A DNA stretch of 64,000 nucleotides, taken from Bacteroidetes bacterium GWF2_33_16 (lineage in GTDB: Bacteria; Bacteroidota; Bacteroidia; Bacteroidales; UBA12077). Under the pieces are notes generated by a model. That model was given only the letters and a program-made list of their open reading frames with translations. It was not told the origin of the DNA and did not search any database. The position numbers were made by a program, and so were the translations under genes. Shown here one piece after another: positions 36,655 to 47,067 of this stretch; position 1 is the stretch's first letter, and each line of letters opens with the position of its first letter. The DNA lies in assembly GCA_001768565.1 (NCBI GenBank), contig MEOE01000010.1, positions 62,001-126,000 of the forward strand, in the 5' to 3' direction.

Positions 36655-38910
36655 ATGAAAACAAAAAAGCTTTATATTTTTTTCACTCTCCTTTTATTGA
36701 TTTTTAATCAAAATCTTTTTTCCCAAATTAAAATTGATTCACTAAAAGTAAAACTTCAGACAATCGAGGATCAAGAAAAGATAAGATTACTAAATGAGAT
36801 TGGTTATTATTATATTGATTCGGAAATAGATTATGATAATGATTCAAGTTTAAAATATTCTAATTTGGCTTTAGCATTATCAAGAAAAATAAAAAATTAT
36901 TATGAGGAAGCTTTTGCTTTAAAAAGTATTGGATTTGCATATTATTATCAACAGAATTTTGATACTTGTATTGTAATCTTTAACAATGCAATTAATATCC
37001 TCGATGAAAATGAAGATTTAGAATTAAGAAAATACTTGTATAATGGAATAGGAGCTTGTTATTATTATAAAGGAGATTTTAATAAAACTCTTGAATTTTG
37101 GAAAAAACAACTTGATATTAATATATCTCAAAACAACAGAGAATTGATAGCTGAGGGTTATATGAGTATTGGGGTTGTTCATAAAAACATGGACGAATAT
37201 GACCAGGCTATCTATTATTACCAGGAAGCTTATAAATTACAGGAAGAAGATAAAGATTCCATTGGTATGGCAAGTGTTTTAAACAATATTGGAAATATTT
37301 ATTTTCAGTTCAGAGCCAATTATACAATCGCTCTTGACAATTATTTAAAAGCCCTCGATATTTATAAGAAAAAAGGGGATAGAGAAAATCAAGCTCACAT
37401 GCTTAATAGTATAGGGCTTATCTATTATAAACAAGAACAATTGAAATCAGCTCTCGATAATTTTACCCAAGCTCTTTCCATATTTGAAGAAAATAAAGAT
37501 AAATTTAAAGACAAAATTGCAGAGGTTCAAACTAATTTAGGACTATTACATGCAAAACTTGGTGACTTCCAAATTGCATACGATTATCTAAATAAATGTT
37601 ATCTTTTTTATGTTCAAACTGGATCCAAACCCAGAATTGCTGAAACACTAAGGGATTTAGGTGATGTGTATAAAGCATGGGGTAAGAATACAGAGGCGCT
37701 TAATTCTTTTAATGAAAGCTTTGAGATTTTTACCGAGCTGAATATGAAAAGCGATATTGCAAACCTGTATAAAAAGTTTGCCGAAACCAATGCCACACTT
37801 GGTAATTATAAAAAAGCGTTCGAATATCATGTTTTATATACTCATCTAAATGATAGTCTCTTTACTGAAAAACTAAATGAGCAGATTACAGAAATACAAA
37901 CCAAGTACGAAACAGAGAAAAAAGATAAAGAGATTGCACTTTTAAATTCAGACAAAGCATTGCAAGATGCAACTCTTAAAAGACAAAGGCTTGCCATTTT
38001 CTTTTTTATTGGGGGATTTTTTCTTATTTCAATTTTCCTTATTTTAATTTTCCGTTTATACAGGCAAAAACAAAAAGCCAATGTTATTCTGGAACAAAAG
38101 AATGAAGAAATTAGCCGCCAGCGAGATCATATATTCCAACAAAACAAAGAAATTACATCGAGTATAGAGTACGCAAAACGTATTCAGACTGCATTACTAC
38201 CACCACAAGAACTAATCGATGCAATTATACCCGAGTCGTTTATTTTGTTTAAACCACGTGACATTGTGAGTGGTGACTATTACTGGTTAAATCAAAAAGG
38301 CAATAAAATTATTTCGGTTACTGCCGATTGTACTGGACATGGTGTTCCGGGAGCATTTATGAGTATGTTGGGTATTTCGTTTTTAAATGAAATTGTTAAC
38401 GTAACCCAGCCTGAAAATTTGAGATCAGATCAGGTGCTAAACCATTTGCGCGACCTAATAATTTCCTCCTTACGCCAAACTGGTAAATCGGGTGAAAGCC
38501 GCGATGGCATGGATATGACAATTTGCATTATCGATACAGAAACATATGTAATGGATTATGCTGGCGCTTATAATGCTATATATATTGTACGAGGTGATGA
38601 ATTAATTGAAAGCAAACCCGATAAAATGCCTATTGGTATTCATGTTAAAGAGCTTGATCCTTTCACTCCATATTCTTTCCAATTGCAAAAAGGAGATATT
38701 ATCTACAGTTGTTCAGATGGTTATGCCGACCAGTTTGGTGGGCCTGATAACAATAAATTCCGTCGTAAAAACTTCAAAGATCTTCTGTTAAAAATCCATA
38801 CCTTGGAAATGCAAAAACAAAAAGAAGTACTTGATCAAACTCTTTTTGATTGGATGGCAGAATTTGAACAGGTGGATGATATTCTGGTATGCGGAATAAA
38901 AATTATCTAG
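36655..38910 (+). CDS. TPR-SpoIIE (PP2C-like) serine phosphatase
   Basis: 751 residues from the ATG at 36655, which opens a signal peptide (KKLYIFFTLLLLIFNQNLFSQ); the upstream in-frame ATG at 36586 would add a polar segment before it. A long TPR array spans ~50-400, then a helix (~440-465, LAIFFFIGGFFLISIFLILI), a coiled coil and a C-terminal SpoIIE domain (~515-751) with SIEYAKRIQTALLPP, SGDYYWL, TADCTGHGVPGAFMS and CSDGYADQFGG, the metal-binding aspartates of the PP2C fold. Periplasmic sensing of a signal relayed to a cytoplasmic phosphatase is the likely mechanism; its anti-sigma or anti-sigma antagonist partner is not nearby. Confidence 0.9.
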   Translation: MKTKKLYIFFTLLLLIFNQNLFSQIKIDSLKVKLQTIEDQEKIRLLNEIGYYYIDSEIDYDNDSSLKYSNLALALSRKIKNYYEEAFALKSIGFAYYYQQNFDTCIVIFNNAINILDENEDLELRKYLYNGIGACYYYKGDFNKTLEFWKKQLDINISQNNRELIAEGYMSIGVVHKNMDEYDQAIYYYQEAYKLQEEDKDSIGMASVLNNIGNIYFQFRANYTIALDNYLKALDIYKKKGDRENQAHMLNSIGLIYYKQEQLKSALDNFTQALSIFEENKDKFKDKIAEVQTNLGLLHAKLGDFQIAYDYLNKCYLFYVQTGSKPRIAETLRDLGDVYKAWGKNTEALNSFNESFEIFTELNMKSDIANLYKKFAETNATLGNYKKAFEYHVLYTHLNDSLFTEKLNEQITEIQTKYETEKKDKEIALLNSDKALQDATLKRQRLAIFFFIGGFFLISIFLILIFRLYRQKQKANVILEQKNEEISRQRDHIFQQNKEITSSIEYAKRIQTALLPPQELIDAIIPESFILFKPRDIVSGDYYWLNQKGNKIISVTADCTGHGVPGAFMSMLGISFLNEIVNVTQPENLRSDQVLNHLRDLIISSLRQTGKSGESRDGMDMTICIIDTETYVMDYAGAYNAIYIVRGDELIESKPDKMPIGIHVKELDPFTPYSFQLQKGDIIYSCSDGYADQFGGPDNNKFRRKNFKDLLLKIHTLEMQKQKEVLDQTLFDWMAEFEQVDDILVCGIKII

Positions 38911-39176
38911 ACATTTTCTAATAATGAATACTAAAGTTATTTTCACTTTTTTAAGATACCTTCAATTCAAATCATTTAGGATTTTTTTTGTTTATTGTTT
39001 AGCGCTATAAGTTAAATTCAATATAATTCTAGTATTATTTTTTGACGAACAGTTAAATTTTGGTTACTAATGCTATTGATTTTAGAATTTAAATACTATA
39101 ACTTGGTAGTTATTTCGATTATTTTTTTTGATACTAAATGACAATAAGTTAATAATAATTATAAAACTCGCTAGCC

Positions 39177-42100
39177 ATGAAAAAACTCTACTTTAGATTT
39201 ATTTTAATGGTGCTGATGATTGCCAATTTGCATGTTTCAGCCCAAGACTATGTTCAATTTGATGTTAACTATGATCAATTTAAGTGCTCTCCAGTTGTTG
39301 TATATATCAACAATTACAGTAGCTTTTCATACTATACAGGAGTAGTTACATACAATTGGTATTTAGATGGAAGCCTTTTTTCATCAGTTCAATACCCAGA
39401 TACTGTTACTGTTTATGCTGGCAGCCATGAAATAAGGTTACAAGCTTTGGATACTTTGGGAGGCTTAATTGGTGAAAACTGGCAATTTGTTAACATAAAT
39501 GGTTTTACTCATCAGTTTTATACAGATCCTGCAGATGCAGTAGTTCCTGGGCAACCTGTAAATTTCTTTACAAACGATCAACATCAATGGGCTATTTGGA
39601 AACTGCATAATGGTATAATTTTAAAGTATAATTGGGTAAAATATGTATATACAACCCCTGGTGTTTATCCAGTAAAGCTAACTGTTGGAGGAGATTGTGG
39701 GATAGATTCTGTTATTCAATATATCACTGTGGATACATCAGCTATTCCATTTACCGAAATTATGGTTACAAATACCTATTTATGTCCTAACGATGAATTC
39801 ATCCTTACTGCTTCAAAGGCTTTTAAGAATGAATGGATTATTGAAGGGAATACATTTGAAGCGAAAGAACTCTATTACGCTTTTGCCGATACTGGAATTC
39901 ATACTGTTGTTCTTAAAAATACAAATGAATATGGAAATGCAGGTTTCGATACTGCATTTATAGAAGTTCGCAGTGACATACCTGTTTCTGCATATTTCTA
40001 TCCTAGTTTTAATAATGCTACATGCCCAAACAATGAGCTTAATTTTGAGGCAGAATCTGCAGGAACATTTGAATGGGACTTTGGAGATGGTTCGACTGGC
40101 TTTGGAAAAAGAGTTCATAATACCTTTGTAGATACTGGCACATATAATGTTACACTTTATGCAACAAATGGTTGTGGAACTCAAGATACAATGACACAAC
40201 CAATACCAATATTTTATGACATTAATAATTATGCTCCCTATCCTAACTTCTATTTTTCAAATATAGATGATAGCTGGCAAGAATCCATATCAGTTTGCCA
40301 AAACGAAGAAGTTCGTGTTAAATATGATAACGGATCACAGGAAGGTGTTACATATACATGGCTAATTGATAGTATGGAATATACTCAGGAGGAAGTATCA
40401 CATTTCTTTACAAAACCCGGTAGTTATGAGATTAAATTAACTTCAAGAAATAATTGTAATTCAGAGCAATATACATCTAAGTGGGTATATGTTGATTCAA
40501 CAATTACACCCAATGTAAATATAGGATTTGCGCCAACAGCTATATGTCCTGGTGAACTTGTATATTTCTTTGATGACAACAATAAATTTAGAGAAGATGG
40601 TCCTGCAAGGATGACCTATTCTATTGATTTTGGTGATGGTAATACAATTTCAAACATTACAAAACCAACTGATCCAAACATGAATTTTCTTGCAGTTCAT
40701 CCATATGTAGTTCCAGGAACATATACTTTTACAGTAACTGCAACCAATACCTGTGGTAACACATTTACATATATTGATTCTGTACTTGTAAGTGATGATC
40801 CAGATAGAATTCCATTTTATTATACCCATAATACCTCAACAGATGATAAGATGGAAGGTGAATTCGAAGATTGGAGTGTTATTCCAAATAAACAATACAC
40901 TACTTTTAATGTTAATGTAGGATTACAAAACTGGAATTCATGTGGTCCGATGGATAGTTTGGTATATGTTTATTTCTGGTATGGTTATTTCGATATGAAT
41001 GATCCAAATTTAGGTCCACCAAATGGATTTGTCCAAGTAAAAGCCCCTGGAACAGCAATTGCCTATGTACCTTTTAATGTTGTTCAACCAAGTGTCGGAT
41101 TAGCAACTGTTTGGTATTGTAATAAGGACTATTTAGATAAAGATCCTCAAGTATCTGCAATACCTTATGACTCTACTTTAATGCAACAAGTTCAATCATA
41201 CCCAACTTACCCAGGAACAAATTTTGTAGTTCCACAAAATTTGGTATTAGACGGTATGCAATGGTCAATGGAGCAAAGTTGCCTATGTAAACCCCCAGCA
41301 GATAAAATAAAAGGTGAATGGAATTATCAAACAGATGGAGGCTACTATCATTTGTTAAATATTTATGAAGATAGCCTAGGCTCATTATTCTATGATGCAT
41401 CAGCTGGACCAGATCCTTGGGACGGAAACAGAACACTATTCCAAAATGGGACCGTTAATATGATGAATGACTCAACAATTGAATTAATGGCTTCAAATGG
41501 AGATTGCTTTGAAATTGGAATGTATAGATTTACGGCAATAAATGATAATCTGACATTAACCTTCTTATATGATAATTGCATTAGTCGAATACCATTCCTA
41601 GTTCAAAAGCCATTTGTAAGAACACAATATGACAATTATGACAGCGAAATAAAGGGAGGATGCCCTGGAGACACTATTGGATTTAGGATAATTGGTGGTT
41701 CTTCATATGAGTGGCACATTCGTGGAACAACCAGTACGTTACCATATACTTATTATGTTTATCCAGATACTGGAGTTTTTGAAGAGTTTGTGGTTGCTAC
41801 AAATTTATGTGGAAGATCAGATACAATTTATACTAAGGTATTAATATCTCAAAATAATTTTCCAGATGTAAGTTGGAATATTAATAAATGGAACGCAAAA
41901 CGATTTGAGCCTATTCTTTTTGAGTCCTATGTAAGAAGTGATTTTAATAATCATATATTCTTATGGGATTTTGGAGATGGAACTTCATCAACTTTAAGAA
42001 ATCCAACTCATTTTTATACTGTTGAAGGTGAATATACAATAACACTAACTGTTGAAAATGGTTGCGGACAATTTAGTGAACAAAGAACAATTTATATTAC

Positions 42101-45100
42101 AAAAGAAACCGCAGTATGCGAAGCTAAATTTATGTATACTTCAACAGGCGATACCGTTTTCTTTACAAATAAAGCATTAGGAAGTATTTCGTCATATTAT
42201 TGGGAATTTGGAGATGGAAAAGTTTCAACAAAACCAAATCCCGTAAATATTTACCCATCTGAAGGAATATATTTGGTTACATTAACCGTCTACGATTCAA
42301 TAAATGATTGTAGTAATCAAATTAGAAAGCAGATAATGGTTGGAAATATAGGTTGTATTGCAAACTTCAATTTTACAGTTAATAGTGTTACCAAATCTGT
42401 AAGTTTCAATAACCTCTCATCAGGTGATATTACTGAATATTACTGGAGTTTTGGAGACGGAAAATTCTCAACAGACATAAATCCGATAAATACATACTTA
42501 AGAGAGGGAACGTACAAAGTTTGTTTAACCACCCACGACTCTACAACTAATTGTATGTCTGAAGCATGCAAGATAGTTACAATAGGAAACCCATATATTG
42601 TTGCTGATTTTAGTTATTACATTGATCCTCAGACTGACATGGTTGGTTTCTCAGATATTTCAACTGGAACAATTACAAATTGGTATTGGGACTTTGGTGA
42701 TGGAAACTGGGATACAATACCTGAACCTGAACATGCATATGCAAACTCAGGTGAATACACTGTTTGTTTATCAGTTTTCGATAGCTATAATGGAGCGTTT
42801 GCTGATGTATGCAAAACAATTATGGTTATAACTGATACTTCATTAGTTTCTACCAAAGCAGATTTTGCATATTTTGTCAATCCAGTAACACGAAAGGTTG
42901 ATTTTATTGATAAGTCAACAGGAGCGATCACTAACTGGTATTGGACATTTGGCGATGGCACTTATCAAGCCGGTAAAAATGTTAGTAAAACCTACACAGC
43001 TCCGGGAATGTATAATGTTTGTCTGGTAGTATTCAATTCTGGCACTGGAGAAAGATCTGAAATTTGTAAAACAATACAGGTTGGTGTCATAAGCTGTAAT
43101 GTAAATGCAAACTTTGGATACTTTATTAATCCAACAACAAAACAGGTAACATTCTCAGATAAAACAACCGGAATTGTTCAAAAGTACTTCTGGGATTTTG
43201 GTAATGGTAAAACTTCAACATTAAAAAATCCAATACATACTTATCAAAATTCGGGTTTCTATTTAGTTAGTCTTGCTGTAAGAGATACAATTAATGGATG
43301 TACCGATTATTTTGCTGATTTTATACAAGTTGGAGCAGCTGATTGTAAATCTGATTTTAACTTTACAATTACTGATCTAGGTACAAATACAGTTAAATTT
43401 ACAAATACAGCTACCGGAAATATTGGTACGTATTTTTGGTACTTTAACGATGGTTTCTATTCAACAGAAGCAAATCCAGCACACTCTTATGGTTCTGGTG
43501 GATTATATTCTGTTTCATTAACTGTTGCAGATAATACTGGATTATGTTTCGATTACAGAGTAAAAGATGTTCAGGTAGGAACCATTGATTGTAATGCTGA
43601 TTTTACTTATTATATTGACCCAGCAACCAACGAAGCATACTTTACAAATAAAGTATTAGGTGCAAGTACATCCATGTACTGGATGTTTGGTGATGGTAAT
43701 CATTTCATTGGTCAAGATCCTGTTCACCAGTATTATGCACCTGGTTATTATAAAGTAAGCCTAAATACATTTAACTCGGCTAATGGATGTATGGACTATG
43801 ATGAAAAGGTAGTTCTAATTGGTAGCCCGGGCAACGATGTAGATGCTAGTTTTGTTTTCACTTCTAATCTGGCGACACGCGAAGTAAAATTCTCTAACCA
43901 ATCCAATGGAGAAAATTTAAAATATAGCTGGAGTTTTGGTGATGGAACAACTTCAATTTTGGCAAACCCAGTTAAAACCTATGCTACAGGAGGATATAAA
44001 TTTGTATGTTTAACAGCCACTGATTCAATTAGCAAGATGCAAAATACTATGTGCGAAATGATTCAGGTTTCGGCAGATGCACAAAGTAATTGTCTTTCAA
44101 GATTTAATTATGATATTGATACCACTACCAAAACTGTAAAATTTAAAGACAAATCATATGGTAGTCCAAATCAGTTTAATTGGGATTTTGGCGATGGAAC
44201 AACATCTACTGTTCAGAATCCAACAAAGGTTTATGCTGCTAATGGTTATTATTTGGTAGGACTAAAAACTAAAAATTCTACTGGTTGTGGAAGCTATGAG
44301 TATGAAATAGTAAATGTAAATGCTGGAACAGGAATACAGGCAATGTTTACATATTATGTTGATACAACAACAAAAGGAAAACCAGGAGGAAAACCTGTTG
44401 ACATGATTGGTGTAAGACATGGTGGAGGTTCAAGTTTGAGCTGGAATTATGGTGATGGAAGTGTTAAAACTTCAAAGGTTATAAATGAAACGACTCTTAG
44501 ACCATCGCACATTTATGAAAATCCTGGTATATATAATGCTTGCTTGATTATTTCAGACCCAATTATTAATCAAAGTGATACTTTCTGTAATCTAATTTCA
44601 ATACCATATGAGATTACAGCGACAGAATCAATTTGTGAGGGTAGTAGTTATAATTTTATGGGTACTATGTTGACAACTGCTGGTAATTATGTTGATACAA
44701 CAACAAGTGTTATAGGTGTAGATAGTATTGTTTATCTGACACTAAGTGTGAACTCAATTCCTGATAAACCTACAGCATCATTGTCTGGTAGTACCTTAAC
44801 ATCGAGTACTGGTACAACTTATCAGTGGTACTTGAATGGTTCTATTATAAATGGAGCTACAAATCAAACATACACACCAACTGTTAGTGGTAACTATACT
44901 GTAATTATTACTAATAGCTCTGGCTGTAATTCTGTTGCTTCAGATCCAGTAAATGTAGTGATTTCTGGAATTCAGGATATTAATCCTTTCAGTTTGAAAG
45001 TTTATCCAAATCCATTACAAACACATACACGAATCGAGTATTACTTAACAAATACACAACAAATTAAGATAGCACTGTATGATGTTGCTGGTAATTTAAT

Positions 45101-45242
45101 TGAAACTATAGTAAATACATATAAACCAGCTGGCGAACATTATGTTCTTTGGAAAAATCCAGGACTCGCAAGTGGTATTTACTATTTGGTTGTAACCTCA
45201 GATTTTGAAAAATCAACAACCAAATTAGTAATTCAGAAATAA
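39177..45242 (+). CDS. Giant PKD-repeat surface protein with T9SS type A sorting domain
   Basis: 2021 residues. Signal peptide ends at HVSAQ. I count about 18 PKD-like modules, roughly 12 with a W-x-F-G-D-G core (WDFGDG, WEFGDG, WSFGDG, WTFGDG, WMFGDG); they are more divergent in the N-terminal third. A non-PKD insert of about 280 residues (~541-821) interrupts the array. After the last PKD module comes an Ig-like tail with alternative repeated-sequence composition, then the type A sorting domain (FSLKVYPNPLQTHTRIEYYL ... IYYLVVTSDFEKSTTKLVIQ), so the protein is exported by type IX secretion and attached to the surface or released. Function (adhesin, filament or enzyme carrier) unknown. Ends in a strong terminator. 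Confidence 0.9.
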   Translation: MKKLYFRFILMVLMIANLHVSAQDYVQFDVNYDQFKCSPVVVYINNYSSFSYYTGVVTYNWYLDGSLFSSVQYPDTVTVYAGSHEIRLQALDTLGGLIGENWQFVNINGFTHQFYTDPADAVVPGQPVNFFTNDQHQWAIWKLHNGIILKYNWVKYVYTTPGVYPVKLTVGGDCGIDSVIQYITVDTSAIPFTEIMVTNTYLCPNDEFILTASKAFKNEWIIEGNTFEAKELYYAFADTGIHTVVLKNTNEYGNAGFDTAFIEVRSDIPVSAYFYPSFNNATCPNNELNFEAESAGTFEWDFGDGSTGFGKRVHNTFVDTGTYNVTLYATNGCGTQDTMTQPIPIFYDINNYAPYPNFYFSNIDDSWQESISVCQNEEVRVKYDNGSQEGVTYTWLIDSMEYTQEEVSHFFTKPGSYEIKLTSRNNCNSEQYTSKWVYVDSTITPNVNIGFAPTAICPGELVYFFDDNNKFREDGPARMTYSIDFGDGNTISNITKPTDPNMNFLAVHPYVVPGTYTFTVTATNTCGNTFTYIDSVLVSDDPDRIPFYYTHNTSTDDKMEGEFEDWSVIPNKQYTTFNVNVGLQNWNSCGPMDSLVYVYFWYGYFDMNDPNLGPPNGFVQVKAPGTAIAYVPFNVVQPSVGLATVWYCNKDYLDKDPQVSAIPYDSTLMQQVQSYPTYPGTNFVVPQNLVLDGMQWSMEQSCLCKPPADKIKGEWNYQTDGGYYHLLNIYEDSLGSLFYDASAGPDPWDGNRTLFQNGTVNMMNDSTIELMASNGDCFEIGMYRFTAINDNLTLTFLYDNCISRIPFLVQKPFVRTQYDNYDSEIKGGCPGDTIGFRIIGGSSYEWHIRGTTSTLPYTYYVYPDTGVFEEFVVATNLCGRSDTIYTKVLISQNNFPDVSWNINKWNAKRFEPILFESYVRSDFNNHIFLWDFGDGTSSTLRNPTHFYTVEGEYTITLTVENGCGQFSEQRTIYITKETAVCEAKFMYTSTGDTVFFTNKALGSISSYYWEFGDGKVSTKPNPVNIYPSEGIYLVTLTVYDSINDCSNQIRKQIMVGNIGCIANFNFTVNSVTKSVSFNNLSSGDITEYYWSFGDGKFSTDINPINTYLREGTYKVCLTTHDSTTNCMSEACKIVTIGNPYIVADFSYYIDPQTDMVGFSDISTGTITNWYWDFGDGNWDTIPEPEHAYANSGEYTVCLSVFDSYNGAFADVCKTIMVITDTSLVSTKADFAYFVNPVTRKVDFIDKSTGAITNWYWTFGDGTYQAGKNVSKTYTAPGMYNVCLVVFNSGTGERSEICKTIQVGVISCNVNANFGYFINPTTKQVTFSDKTTGIVQKYFWDFGNGKTSTLKNPIHTYQNSGFYLVSLAVRDTINGCTDYFADFIQVGAADCKSDFNFTITDLGTNTVKFTNTATGNIGTYFWYFNDGFYSTEANPAHSYGSGGLYSVSLTVADNTGLCFDYRVKDVQVGTIDCNADFTYYIDPATNEAYFTNKVLGASTSMYWMFGDGNHFIGQDPVHQYYAPGYYKVSLNTFNSANGCMDYDEKVVLIGSPGNDVDASFVFTSNLATREVKFSNQSNGENLKYSWSFGDGTTSILANPVKTYATGGYKFVCLTATDSISKMQNTMCEMIQVSADAQSNCLSRFNYDIDTTTKTVKFKDKSYGSPNQFNWDFGDGTTSTVQNPTKVYAANGYYLVGLKTKNSTGCGSYEYEIVNVNAGTGIQAMFTYYVDTTTKGKPGGKPVDMIGVRHGGGSSLSWNYGDGSVKTSKVINETTLRPSHIYENPGIYNACLIISDPIINQSDTFCNLISIPYEITATESICEGSSYNFMGTMLTTAGNYVDTTTSVIGVDSIVYLTLSVNSIPDKPTASLSGSTLTSSTGTTYQWYLNGSIINGATNQTYTPTVSGNYTVIITNSSGCNSVASDPVNVVISGIQDINPFSLKVYPNPLQTHTRIEYYLTNTQQIKIALYDVAGNLIETIVNTYKPAGEHYVLWKNPGLASGIYYLVVTSDFEKSTTKLVIQK

Positions 45243-45258
45243 CAATTCATTATTTATT

Positions 45259-45293
45259 AAAGAGCCTTGAAGAAATTCAAGGCTCTTTTTATT
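45259..45293 (+). terminator. Terminator after the PKD protein gene
   Basis: 13-bp perfect stem AAAGAGCCTTGAA / TTCAAGGCTCTTT with a GAAA loop, then T residues. Confidence 0.92.
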
Positions 45294-45353
45294 TATTTTG
45301 AAAAAGCTAAATACAACTTTTGTATTTTTATATAATTAAAAATTAAATATTTT

Positions 45354-46493
45354 ATGAAAATATATCTTGATTATAATGCCACTACTCCAATAGATAAAGA
45401 AGTAGCAAATGCAATGCTACCCTATTTAACCGAATATTTCGGCAATCCTTCAAGCTCGCATAGCTTTGGCAGAGAGACAAAAAAAGCAGTTGAGAATGCC
45501 AGAAATCAGGTTGCTGGATTATTGAATTGCAAACCTAACGAAATCATTTTTACTAGTGGTGGTACCGAATCAAATAATTATGCTATTAAAGGTTATGCTT
45601 TCGCTAATGAGTATAAAGGAAATCATATTATTACCACCACAATTGAGCATCCTGCAGTTACGGAGGTATGTAAATATCTTGCAACAAAAGGATTTCAAAT
45701 TTCTTATATCCCGGTTAATGAGTTTGGATTAGTCGATTTAGTGAAACTCGAAGCAGCAATCACTCCTAAAACCATTCTAATTACTGTAATGCATGCTAAC
45801 AATGAGATTGGAACCATTCAGCCAATTGCGGAAATTGCTTCTATTGCTAAAAAACATAATATAACATTTCATACTGATGCAGCTCAATCCGTGGGAAAAT
45901 ACCTAACCAATGTTCGGCAATTAGGTGTTGATATGCTTTCAATTGCTGGTCATAAGTTATATGCACCCAAAGGTACTGGAGCTTTATATATTCGTAATGG
46001 AATTATACTTGAGAAACTTATGCATGGTGCAGATCATGAACAAAACAAACGTGCAGGAACAGAAAATGTGCTGGAAATAGTTGGTTTGGGAAAAGCCTGT
46101 GAAATTGCATTGCTTGATATGAGTAAAAATAAATTGCATTTAAAACAAATGCGTGATCTGTTATTTTCTAATCTTCGTGACAAACTACCCGAAATAAAAT
46201 TAAATGGGCATCCCGAATTACGTTTACCAAACACTCTAAATATAAGCTTTCCTGGAATTGAAGCCAATGTATTGCTAAGCGAACTAGAATCAAAAGGAAT
46301 TGCAGCATCTGCTGGAGCAGCATGTCACACAGGTTCAGTTAAGGTTTCATTGGTATTACAAGCAATTAGCCTAAATACTAAATTTGCAATGGGAACTATT
46401 CGGTTTTCGGTTGGGAAATACACCACTATAGAAGAAATAACTGAGGCTTCAGAAATAATTATTAAAACTGTTAAAAAACTAAAAACCAATTAA
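45354..46493 (+). CDS. NifS/IscS-like cysteine desulfurase
   Basis: PLP-dependent aminotransferase class V enzyme, 379 residues. Pyridoxal-phosphate lysine is K201 in GHKLYAPKG, with the upstream HTDAAQS and SGGTESNN blocks. The catalytic cysteine is Cys324 in GAACHTGS. The GAACH context, with histidine after cysteine, is like that of selenocysteine lyases, whereas IscS/NifS normally have GSACTS, so desulfurase or selenocysteine lyase are both possible. No iscU, sufB/C/D or selD gene is adjacent. The start is preceded by an AT-rich leader after the PKD terminator. Confidence 0.88.
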   Translation: MKIYLDYNATTPIDKEVANAMLPYLTEYFGNPSSSHSFGRETKKAVENARNQVAGLLNCKPNEIIFTSGGTESNNYAIKGYAFANEYKGNHIITTTIEHPAVTEVCKYLATKGFQISYIPVNEFGLVDLVKLEAAITPKTILITVMHANNEIGTIQPIAEIASIAKKHNITFHTDAAQSVGKYLTNVRQLGVDMLSIAGHKLYAPKGTGALYIRNGIILEKLMHGADHEQNKRAGTENVLEIVGLGKACEIALLDMSKNKLHLKQMRDLLFSNLRDKLPEIKLNGHPELRLPNTLNISFPGIEANVLLSELESKGIAASAGAACHTGSVKVSLVLQAISLNTKFAMGTIRFSVGKYTTIEEITEASEIIIKTVKKLKTN

Positions 46494-46575
46494 CATCAAA
46501 AACAAATTGGATCTGAAGTCGTTTATAATATATTTAAACAAATCTTTATTTATGTATTTTAATAAAAAACAACCT

Positions 46576-47067
46576 ATGAAATTAAAATCTATTTCGTTTC
46601 TAATAATGTTATTTAGTTTATCATTAAATCTAAATGCTCAAACCAATATTCCCGAACTAAACAAAGAGATAATAAACTATGTTGAATCTGTTATTGGCAC
46701 ACAAGTCGAACGTGGTGAATGTTGGGATTTAGCTAATCAGGCTCTAATTAAGGTTGAAGCAGATTGGGATAGAGAATATAAATACGGTAAAAAGATTGAT
46801 CCAAAAAAAGACAAAGTATTTCCAGGTGATTTAATCCAATTTGAGAATGTTAAAGTAAAATATACCAAAGGAAATGCGACCTATACCGAAATAATGGAAC
46901 ATCACACAGCAATAGTTTACAAAGTTTTAGGTAAGGGAGTATACGAACTTGCTCATCAGAATACCGAATTTTCTGGAAGAAAAGTAGGATTAAGCAAACT
47001 TGATATTAATACTGTTGTACATGGTAAAATGTATTTTTACAGACCGACAAAAAACCTAAAGAAATGA
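46576..47067 (+). CDS. Secreted protein with Cys-His (BBC1/CHAP-like) fold
   Basis: 163 residues from the ATG at 46576, which opens a signal peptide ([21 protein letters not shown]); upstream in-frame starts would place non-signal sequence first. Mature part has [11 protein letters not shown] (Cys49) and [10 protein letters not shown] (H109/H110), spaced as the catalytic Cys and His of papain-like/NlpC-type folds, with FPGDLIQFE between. I know similar sequences as BBC1/AIM3-type cysteine-proteinase-fold domains of uncertain activity. Periplasmic or exported. It overlaps the next gene by 4 bases (ATGA), so the two are translationally coupled. Confidence 0.7.
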   Translation: MKLKSISFLIMLFSLSLNLNAQTNIPELNKEIINYVESVIGTQVERGECWDLANQALIKVEADWDREYKYGKKIDPKKDKVFPGDLIQFENVKVKYTKGNATYTEIMEHHTAIVYKVLGKGVYELAHQNTEFSGRKVGLSKLDINTVVHGKMYFYRPTKNLKK

